Shown: piece by piece, positions 55,592-64,000 of the stretch | Position numbering within the stretch: the first letter of the stretch is position 1 | Layout: every line of letters starts with the position of its first letter | DNA from: Pisolithus tinctorius | Lineage: Eukaryota > Basidiomycota > Agaricomycetes > Boletales > Pisolithaceae | DNA: 64,000 nucleotides | NCBI GenBank assembly: GCA_024663395.1 | Contig: JANFAH010000024.1 | Location: 62,001 to 126,000, forward strand | Reading direction: 5' to 3' | Program-made: the position numbers and the translations under genes | The notes under the pieces: model-generated | Seen by the model: the letters and a program-made list of their open reading frames with translations, nothing else | Databases searched by the model: none | What the model was told of the DNA's origin: nothing

Positions 55592-56995
55592 GTGTCGGAT
55601 CACCTAGATCTCACTGCCCCTGATTTCCCTGGTGGCTTTATCCACTCGACTCCCCGAAGGCCCAAAACCCTGCCATCACCTTTAACACCTGTCACATCAT
55701 CTGATTCATCATCACTGACACCCTCTTTTTCCCGTCTCTTTGACGCCTCCAAATCTATACCCAGACTCCCAGCTCCATCTGCCACACTGCCGCGACCACT
55801 CACTCGGTCGCAGACCACCCATCAGCCAATTAGTAACCCACCAACACTTCTGCCTGCTCGCTCGCACACTATACCAACCGCTTTGCACCCGCAACCAATA
55901 CCTGTTCCACCCGTTACCAATCTGGCACCGCCACCACAGGTTAACCCACCAATGGCTAATCCTCAGTTTCAGATGCCACTCCGTGGAACACAAAACTCAC
56001 CTAAATTTAGCAGAGATTCTCCCACGCAGCTTCTGCACTACCTCAAAGACATCGACTTCCTCAGTACTCTCGCTGCTCTTGATGACCGTGGCAAGATAAA
56101 AGCCGCAATCTGCTACGCTGACCTCGAAGGAGCCGAGGTCTGGCAAATGCTTCCAGAAGCTGCTCCTGCGGCTGATGACTGGGATGCCTTCATAGTAGCT
56201 GTTAAGGGTTTGTACCCTGGCTGCGAGGGTGACGACCGCTACTGCTGTGCAGACTTGCAGTACCTCGTCGAAGAATATCAGTCCAAGCCTATGCGGAACC
56301 AGGATGACCTCGGAGAATACCAGCGAAAATTCGCTAAGATTTCTGCCCTGCTCATTAAAACTAAAAAGATTGCAGAGACAGAATGGGATTCCATGTTCCT
56401 GAATGGCTTCCCGAGGGCCATCGCAGACCGTATTTGTCATTGACTCTCCATAGTCTGCACTGACCTCCACCCTGACGATCCATACCCGCTCGCAGAAGTC
56501 GTCAAAGCCGCCAAGTTCCTTCTGACAGGATCCGCTCTTCGTAGTGCGGTACCGATGATGGGTACTGTGGCCTCGCCAGCTGGACCTCCCTCGTCGGCTT
56601 ACATGCCGCAGGTGCCACCTGCCAGTACTGTTGTTAAACAGGAATACAACTTCCAGATGCAGCCTCTGCCACAGCAATGCAGACCCGGTTGCGGTTTCTG
56701 TGCAGACCCCAACCACTGGACAAGGATGTGCGCGCTTGTTGAAGTTTATATCTGCACCAGTAAGATCACGAGAGGTACAGACAACCGTCTCTATCTGGTG
56801 GACGGAAGCCGAATCCCACGTTTCCCTGAATGTAACTCACTGAGAGAGGCTGTTGACCGTGTCATGGCTGACAGAGACCAGGCCAGCACGCATGCTGCGA
56901 CTCCTGCTGCTCCGCGCAAGGCACTGCTAACCTCTTCTGTGTTGCTCATCCCAAAATTGACGTGCAGTTGGAAATCCAGCCTTCTGCCTTCTTAA
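55592..56995 (+). pseudogene. Gypsy gag
   Basis: The frame is open from before 55592. The N-terminus is Pro/Thr-rich; the capsid-like part shows KFSRDSPTQLLHYLKDIDFL, ADLEGAEVWQML, DDWDAFIVAVKGLYPGCEGD and DLGEYQRKFAKISALL, with NGFPRAIADRI. A TGA at 56441-56443 (after ICH) interrupts; the same frame continues LSIVCTDLHPDDPY and reaches a CCHC knuckle CGFCADPNHWTRMC and RLYLVDGSRIPRFPEC. A frameshift near 56925-56960 separates it from the protease frame. The matched architecture with the 19686 gag is discussed in the findings. Confidence 0.82.
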
Positions 56996-58197
56996 ACACC
57001 GTCCAAGACGCCGATGAACCTGTCGCAGACTTAGCCGACCCTGACTTCCAAGCATATGTCACTCAAGCTTGGGCTACCTACCAAGCAGATAAAGGTAACA
57101 AGGGAGCAGTCATTCCCCGTGGAAAGAAAGCCTGCTTCGACGGAGTTGAAATCACAGCTCGACCCGCGGCACATCCTGCCAACCCTCCACAAGTCGACCT
57201 GCGCGCAGCCACTGTTGAAGAGGAAATCATTTCCCCTGGTGTTCAAAGTTCGCGTGCCACTTGCCAGGCATCCGAGCGCTCCACACCTGCACCAACATCT
57301 ACCGCTACGAAACCATATGTTCCTCCGACTAATCCGGCTCCAACGCCCACGCACAAGGACCCCGTTCCCACGGCAATTGTTCCATCACAGACGCCGTACC
57401 CAGCAGCTCGCAATCAAAACCAGTACCATTACTCATTCCCTCTCGAAGACAAAGCTGCGCCCAAGCGTATCGTCGAGCGTGTACTCAAAACCAGCGTTGC
57501 CATGCCAGTCAAAGAATTATTTGCAGTAGCCCCAGAGTTTCGCAAACAGTTCAGAGACATCACCATGGCGAAATGCGTCACCACAAATGAGATTGAGGTA
57601 GTTCGTAGCGACGATGAAGGAGTACAAGTGAATGAACTGACCGGCCACGATCCTCAAAGAACCGTGTGCGAATACGGAGACCGCATTATCCGTGGTGATG
57701 ACGGCTCCATCATAGCTCACCACACTCTGCCGCTCCACTGCATCGAAGCCAAGGTCCCTGGGACCGATGTCACCATCAACTGCATACTAGATTCCGGTTC
57801 GGAAATCGTCGCCATGCCCAGGCGCATTTGGGAAAAGATCGGGCTTCCATTGCACTGCAATCATCTCATGACTATGACGTCTGCTAACATGTCTAAAGAC
57901 ACTACTGTAGGCGTACTAGAGAACCTGAAACTCGACTTCGGTGCTGGGCCAGTCATGCTACAGGTTCAAGTAATTGAACATGCCAACTTCAACATGCTCC
58001 TTGGACGTCCGTTCATTTGCCTTATGAGTGCAGTAACAAATGATTATCCCGACGGCAGACAGCAGATCACTCTCCGAGACCCGAACGACGGCCGCAAGTA
58101 CACCTTGCCCACGCGCCCATGGCGCGAGGGCTGTCCACGCTGCAAGTGCGGCAAGCACTGCCATAGCCACCAAAGTATAGTCAAATGGGGTTTTTGA
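56962..58197 (+). pseudogene. Gypsy protease region
   Basis: A 411-codon frame. It continues the gag-pol junction (EIQPSAFLNTVQDADEPVAD), a Pro/Thr linker, then VTINCILDSGSEIVAMPRRI, the retropepsin Asp-Ser-Gly, and MLLGRPFICLMSAVT (the LLGRP block). The end is Cys/His-rich (CPRCKCGKHCHSH). The protease active site is intact. The frame overlaps the RT frame by 13 bp in the -1 direction. Confidence 0.85.
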
Positions 58198-59705
58198 ATA
58201 TCGATGATCCACCAAACGGTTGGGGAGAGCCTACTAAAACGTCCTGTTTCCTATTTAGCTGCTGTTATCCGTTCCTCAGTCCTACAGTCTCATCATTAGC
58301 CTTTACTTCGACAAACTTCTCTTCGCCCGCGGCACCCGTACCGCGGAACATACCCACCGGAATACCCTCGCCTGTTTTCGCTTTCCTCTCTTCCACTCAG
58401 ACAATACTAAACCCCTCTGCTATAGCTGCATTTGGCAGCATTTATCAACTAGATCCCACAGTTCGCACCCTCATTTACAAGCCAGTTGCCAAGAAGGTTC
58501 AGACGGTACCTGCCCCGATGGCGGAAGAATACCGCATCGTGCACAGCCTGCCTGATGACCCGCTCGCTGGTCTCCAACCACTTCCGACCCATCCACCAGA
58601 CTTCGCTCCAGGCATCCGCTTCACTGCCGAATGGGCCGTGGAACTTGACCTTGATCCTGCAGATTGGCTTTGGCCAGAAGAGCTTAAACTCATAACCTGG
58701 CTCGTTTCAGTCCATGAGCTCGCATTCACTTGGGACATTACAGAGCACGGACACCTAGACGAACAGTATTTTCCGCCAGTAAAGATTCCTACGATTCTGC
58801 ACATGCCTTGGGTCCAATGCAACATCCCTATCCTGAATGTGATACATGCCCAGGTCATAGACATGATTAAAGATCGCATCAAGTCCGGCATGTATGAACC
58901 TTCTACAGCGGCTTACCGCTCCTGCTGGTTCTGCATAGTACAGAAAGACGGAAAGTCTCTTCACCTTGTGCATGACTTACAGCCCCTGAATGCAGTGACC
59001 ATCCACGATGCATCCATTCTGCCCTTTGTAGAACATCTCGCAGAATCCTTTGCTGGATATGCAGTGTATGCGATGATGGACCTCTACTCCGGGTATGACC
59101 AGCATGCACTCCACGTCAATTCCCGTGACCTCACCACCTTCGGTACCCCCCTTGGACCACATTGGCTTACTACTCTGCCACAAGGTCATGTGAATGCGGT
59201 ACAGGTATACCAGGGAGATACTGCATTTGTTCTCCAGGATGAGATCCTGCATCATACCTTGCCCTTCATAGATGACGTCCCCGTAAAATCCGAGACCACC
59301 TGCTATCAGTGCGCAGACGGCTCCTATGAGACTATCCTGGAGAATCCGGGGATTCGGAAATTTATCTGGAATCACTGTATAGTTGTTAACCATATCCTTC
59401 AGCATTTGCAGAATGTCGGAGCCACCATCTCGGCAAAGAAGTTCGTGCTAGCCGCTCCATCCGCTGTGATCGTTGGCCACAAGTGCACCTTTGAAGGTCG
59501 CATTCCTGAAGAAAGCAAAGTGCAGAAGATCCGTGACTGGCCTGAGTGCCGCAACCTGACACAGGTCCGTGGTTTCCTCAGTGTCTGCGGAGTGCTATGC
59601 ATCTTCATCAAAGATTTTGCCAAGATTGCATGGCCACTAGTCGCGCTCACGCAGAAAGATGTACCATTCACATGGGACAAACCACAACACACTGCCATGC
59701 AATGA
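58185..59705 (+). pseudogene. Gypsy reverse transcriptase
   Basis: A 506-codon frame with KSGMYEPSTAAYRSCWFCI, LVHDLQPLNAVTIHDASILP, YAMMDLYSGYDQHALHVN (first Asp), LPFIDDVPVKSE (FIDD active site) and HLQNVGATISAKKFVLAAPS, RGFLSVCGV. A TGA at 59703-59705 (after HTAMQ) ends it; the downstream RNase H is in the same frame, so this is one codon change, probably CGA to TGA. Confidence 0.9.
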
Positions 59706-61796
59706 CTCAAGGACGAAATTGTAAAGTCCCCCACACTCCGAAGGATTGACTATGAGTGCAGTCATGAAGTAATTTTAGCAGTTGACACATCGGTCATCAC
59801 AGTTGGCTACATCCTCTACCAGCTTGGCGAAGATGGCAGACAGTACCCAAGTTGCTTCGGATCCATCACCCTCAATGAAGTGGAAAGCCGCTACTCTCAG
59901 GCTAAGCTTGAGTTGTACGGTCTCTTCCATGCGTTGCGCACGGTACACATATACATCTTCAGTCTCACTAACTTCACTGTGGAGGTAGATGCGAAGTATA
60001 TTAAGGGCATGATAAATAACCCAGATCTGCAGCCTAACGCAATGATCAATCACTGGATCACTGGTGTCCTCCTTTTCTCGTTCAAACTTGTCCACGTTCC
60101 CGTGGACAGGCATGCCGGCCCTGATGGCTTATCCCGCTGTCCGTGGTCAGAGCTCGACCTGCCCGAGGACGACGTCCATGAGGATTGGCTAGACCATTTC
60201 TACTCTTTCTCTACACAGGTTGTCAATGACCGCCTGCCTCTTATGTCACTTTCCAGTCAAGATCACCACTCCCTACTGCCACCTGCTTACCATCGGGCGA
60301 GCCTCCCGCCACCTGCATCCTTCTATCTCACATTCTCTGTGACTGCTGATGCTAATAACCCTTCCAATACCTCAGACGACCCTGCTATTCCATGGTCCGC
60401 GAAAGCTTGGGCATGCGAAGCAAAGATAGAAATGATCCGCGCATTCCTCGTGACCCGCGAGCGACCACCTGACCTTACTGATGCACAGTACTCATCTTTC
60501 TTCAACTCGGCTAGCCACTTCTTCCTCCTAGATGGAAATCTATGGCGTAGAGAACCGCATGGACGGCACCAGCTAGTCGTCGACAAATCCAAGTGGTATT
60601 GTCTCATCAAAGAAGCGCATGATGACCTCAGACACAAGGGAGTCTTCACGGTCCGCACACGCCTTCTCCTTCGCTTCTGGTGGCCTCTTCTTGTCGAGGA
60701 TGTGAAGTGGTATGTCCGCACTTGTCATGAATGCCAGATCCACCAGACGCAGAAGCTTCATATTCCCCCCACTGTGCCCATGATGGGGGGCCTGTTTCAT
60801 AAAGCTCACATTGACATGATGCTGATGCCCAAAGCTGGCAGCTACCGCTACATAGTACAGGCTCATTGCATGCTCACCTCATATCCCAAATGGCACATGT
60901 TGCGCGCAGAAAATAGTACCGCACTCGTGTCCTTCATCTTCGAGGATATCCTATGCCGCTGGGGTCTGCTCACTGAGATTGTCACCAACAACAGTCCCGC
61001 ATTCGTCCAAGCATTAGATGCCCTAGCCATGCAATATCATATCTGTCACATCCGTATCTCTCCTTACAACTCTCAGGCTAACAGCATTGTAGAGCGTCGC
61101 CACTATGATGTTCGTGAGGCTATCATGAAGAGCTGCGAAAACGATGATTGCCGCTGGCACACCGTTGTGCACTCCGTCTTCTGGGCCGAGCGGGTCACCA
61201 TTCTGAAGTCTATGGGTTTATCCCCTTACTTCATGGTACATGGTGTCGAGCCGCTGTTTCCATTTGATCTCGCTGAGGCTACCTTCCTCTTGCCCCTATC
61301 CTGTGATGATGCAATGCCGCTGACTACCACAGAACTGATTGCTTGGCATGTGCGCCAGCTACAGAAGCGTCAGGATGACCTAGACCAGGTCCACGGCAAT
61401 GTCCTCCGCGCATGCTTCCAGTCTATCCAGCAGTTCGAAGCTGCCTTTCAGCATCGCATTAAAGACCATAACTTCACTCCCGGCAACCTCATGCTTGTTC
61501 GCAACTCCTGCATAGAGAAAGAGCTGAACCGGAAGACGAAGCCGCGGTACACCGGTCCCATGGTCGTCCTTCGTCGGACCACTGGGGGGTCATACCTGCT
61601 GGCTGAGTTGGATGGCTCCATCTCCAAACTCCGCTTCGCTGCATTCCGCTTACTTCCCTACCACCCGTGGTCTCAAACCCACGCAACTGTGACTCGCATT
61701 ACTGGGCTAGATGATGAAGAACTAGACCACCTTCTTGAAGAGGCTGAGGATGACCCCACTGATGATAATGTGGAGGCTCTCTCCGCGGACAGCTGA
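59706..61796 (+). pseudogene. Gypsy RNase H and integrase
   Basis: Same frame as the RT. RNase H: EVILAVDTSVITVGYILYQL, YSQAKLELYGLFHALR, TVEVDAKYIKGM. Integrase: zinc HHCC in HDDLRHKGVF and CHECQIHQ; catalytic core with AHIDMMLMPK (Asp), EIVTNNSPAFVQAL (second Asp replaced by Asn, codon 60987-60989) and SIVERRHYDVREAIM (Glu). The C-terminus, GNLMLVRNSCIEKELNRKTK, is the usual GPY/F-like domain. It ends DNVEALSADS. Loss of the second metal-binding Asp would block integration. Confidence 0.9.
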
Positions 61797-61936
61797 CTAT
61801 CTGTCCTTTCCAGTACCCACAGTTTGTCCATTGCGCTATTCCCCCATACCCTCTTCTCCCACGATACCCATACCTCTTTCCGCAGCCTCGCCCGCCTCCC
61901 CGCGGCTTCTTCTACTACACTCGTTCCTCCTCCCAT

Positions 61937-61956
61937 GCTGACTGGGGACAGTCAGC
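61937..61956 (+). promoter_or_regulatory. Conserved 3' hairpin of the Gypsy element
   Basis: GCTGACTGGGGACAGTCAGC forms an 8-bp stem with a GGGA loop, about 140 bp after the pol stop. It has the same loop and core as 22820-22837. Confidence 0.7.
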
Positions 61957-61985
61957 GTTCAAAGTCCCCCACAGGGGTGACCAGC

Positions 61986-62676
61986 ATACCACTTGATCCG
62001 CCCAATATCAGACATAGTTCGTTTCCTTTTATCTGTTTTACCCCGGGTTTCGTCCGGAGACCTCTATTCCACCCCAGGTTTCATCTGGTGATTCTACTGA
62101 TAGCTAGTCCTCGCTCAAAAAACATAAAAACCACTTACAAAAAGTCCAAAACCATCCAGAAAAATAACAAAACACCGAATAAGTATATAGCCAAAACAAC
62201 GTCTCTCCTTTCTCTCTTACTAGTCTCGCTGATGCTGTCCTCAGCTGCCCTATACTGCGGATCTTTGCAACCACCCCGCGCATTTCCTCTTCGATTGCAC
62301 AGTCAGCGTGCACCCCTTGATTTATTTTTCTTTCAATTCTCCTTCTGTCTCCTTACAATTGATACACAAAGACCACCCCAGCTACCCAATAAACAGTCCC
62401 TTCGCTTCCTCTTCAAGAATCTGTCACATCCTACCATCAAGATTGTTTCATGAGGACATACCGCTGAGAGAAGTCGAAAGTCGCACGAAGAAGACAAGTC
62501 GGGTGGTACCCCACACACCATATCTCACTGCAGCCACATTTCCCCACGGCTCATCTTCAAGCATGTCCAGTCGTTCACAACTTCGCACAGAAGCAAGCAA
62601 AGCGGTACATTTAGCGCAGTATGTGCTGACATGTGGATGGGACGGTACAATAAATCTGAATTAACTATAAACATTC
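61986..62676. other. Region after the Gypsy pol, no gene
   Basis: It may hold the decayed 3' LTR. A/T-rich runs lie near 62120-62200. Open frames are short and lack domains. Confidence 0.4.
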
Positions 62677-63789
62677 TTATTCCACCCCAATCTTCTCCAG
62701 AGCTTCGGCAAGTTGATCGATGCGCACCTGCAGGCAAAGGTATGTGGCCTGCGACTCCGCAGCCTCAGCAACTGCGACAGGTCGGCCATGACCTTGGCAT
62801 TGAGCTGGCTACGCACTGCTGCTTTTCCCTTTGCACACGTGTGGCTTTCGACCACCTCTACTTTGTCGTCATCGTCATCATCATCTACAACTCTCTTGGA
62901 CGAGCTCGCCTTCGCGGTCTTCGAGGCCCGCGCTGCTTGCCGTTAACTTCACACCTCCTGAAGTGGGGTCGTTACTTACCAACTGAAGCACCTGCCTGTG
63001 CCTTCTTTCCTGCGGCCTTCGTCGACTTCTTGCACCCCTGCTTCATTCATGCACAGCCATCGCACATCTGCCCAATGGGTCCGATGCAGGCTGTCTTCTT
63101 CACCATGCACCACGTGCACAGGACCTTGTGGAGGATCGAGCTGGGAGGAATGACGATCTCAGGCTCGTCCTCGTCTTCGCTCTCTGCGACAGTCTGCCGT
63201 GATCGCTTTGGACTCCGGTGTCAATCATTACCACAACCTTCCAACCGCGCACTTACCTTCCGCACCGGACGGGACACCACCTCTACGTGCAACATCTTCT
63301 CTGTCACCACAGGCACTGCGACGCTTGCACCCGGCCCTCCGGTCTCCTGCGCGTTCTCATCCCCCATCAGGACGTCCTGCTTGGTCCTTGCACGCACTTT
63401 GGCCTCCTCCGCCGTCCACCACTCATAGACATTGTCCACTTTGGCCAGTATAGGCGCTTCTGCTGCGTCCACCCTTACCATGACACCGAGCTCCTTCCCG
63501 CGCTCGACCAACGGCATAAGCATAGCCTAGAAACGAATGCGATCAGCCTCCACGCTACCATACTGCTGACACACGTTCATCTCACCATCTTCTCCTCCCA
63601 GCGTCGCAGCCACATTGTCTTCTCCTCTTGCATTCCTTCGTGATCCTTGGGGAAACACCTTGCTTCAGCCACGAGGATAGCTGATGCGGCTGCGATTTGC
63701 TGTCGCAGGTCGGCCTTCTCCACTTCGACCGGGTCAGGGGTGGCCGCATGTACGAGTTGGGAGAGATGGGGGGCACGGCTAGCAGACAT
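62677..63789 (-). pseudogene. Cys-rich coiled-coil protein gene, broken by one stop
   Basis: Starts MSASRAPHLSQLVHAATPDP at 63789. A first intron, GTGAGA...TTCTAG, ends before AMLMPLVERGKELGVMVRVD near 63525. Then comes YEWWTAEEAKVRARTK and, after another probable intron, an acidic run and the cluster CTWCMVKKTACIGPIGQMC...DGCA. An in-frame TGA (63047-63049) follows, where a basic residue is expected, then MKQGCKKSTKAAGKK. After a GTAAGT donor near 62979 the last exon has an Asp run and ends YLCLQVRIDQLAEALEKIG. From memory, proteins with this Cys motif and terminal helix are common in Agaricomycetes, but no function is assigned. Confidence 0.6.
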
Positions 63790-64000
63790 GATGAGAGTGA
63801 TAGAAGGGGTTGATGATGGGAGGAAAGAATCAAATCAATGTGAAGGTTTGAGCCATGCACTAACAATTATATACTCAGCGGCCATGAGGCACTTATGTCA
63901 TCGGTCCAGACACCTATACGCGGTATTCAACGGCCTTCTCGCATCCCTTGGCTCTATGCTTCCTTCGCTTCTACATGGAACTCTCCAGTATTCTCAAACC
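63790..64000. other. Upstream region of the Cys-rich gene
   Basis: No gene seen. It contains an A/T-rich stretch (TTATATACT near 63865) that could be a minus-strand promoter. Confidence 0.4.

Larger units (their letters stand above)
55397..61985 (+). mobile_element. Gypsy (Ty3) retrotransposon, nearly complete but decayed
   Basis: The order is gag, protease, RT, RNase H, integrase, as in Ty3/Gypsy. Its left end (TGTGAGGAATCCGC at 55397) matches the LTR inserted in LINE1, but only about 195 bp separate it from gag, so the 5' LTR seems deleted internally. A conserved hairpin lies at 61937-61956. I find no matching 3' LTR and give the right end as approximate. Two TGA stops, a frameshift near 56925 and a lost integrase Asp make it inactive. 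Confidence 0.8.

Noticed and set aside
1..64000. CRISPR arrays, rRNA or tRNA genes
   Set aside because: No regularly spaced identical repeats, no rRNA-like blocks, and no tRNA cloverleaf with A and B boxes noticed by eye; the genome is eukaryotic.

Overview
This window looks like transposon-rich DNA from a basidiomycete fungus, most likely an Agaricomycete. The evidence is short GT-AG introns of about 45-60 bp, a PIF/Harbinger element, Tad1-like LINEs that carry RNase H, Copia and Gypsy elements, a Helitron, and a basidiomycete-type F-box/nucleotidyltransferase-like protein. I cannot name the species. The only ordinary chromosomal gene I recognise is a spliced ABC transporter at 45114-51078. 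Almost everything else is mobile DNA, much of it nested.

Layout from left to right. Positions 1-746 and 14321-14904 are pieces of an older spliced locus on the minus strand. An LTR-like element (747-2949) lies in it and itself contains a solo LTR (1266-1617). A minus-strand LINE (LINE1, 2994-14304) is flanked by a 16-bp target duplication. LINE1 was hit by a Harbinger transposon (3200-6635), a 250-bp solo LTR (8095-8344) and a larger LTR (9646-10654) that holds another solo LTR (10166-10505). A Copia element spans 14905-33292 on the minus strand. Within it lie a second LINE (LINE2, 15239-25888, itself split by a gag-only LTR retrotransposon at 19110-23206), an inverted copy of the first LTR-like element (26785-28634) and a 900-bp solo LTR (31267-32166). 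With the insertions removed the Copia element is about 5 kb.

From 33621 to 44571 there is a Helitron Rep/helicase gene followed by four co-oriented genes, at least three of them apparently spliced, the last one nucleotidyltransferase-like. Next come the ABC transporter, a Gypsy 3' fragment (51676-52124), a second copy of the 900-bp LTR with a pyrimidine-rich noncoding tail (52125-55396), a decayed but nearly complete Gypsy element (55397 to about 61985), and a broken cysteine-rich gene on the minus strand (62677-63789).

Three themes stand out. (1) The gag-only element encodes a capsid and zinc knuckle resembling those of the Gypsy element, and shares with it a 3' hairpin whose stem covaries, so it may be a parasite of that Gypsy lineage. 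It also carries about nine diverged units with a period of about 155 bp. (2) Many premature stops in the elements are TGA where the family has Arg, and two catalytic Asp codons have become Asn. Both fit deamination of methylated CpG. (3) The Helitron gene is open except for a 7-bp tandem duplication and precedes a group of unstudied genes.
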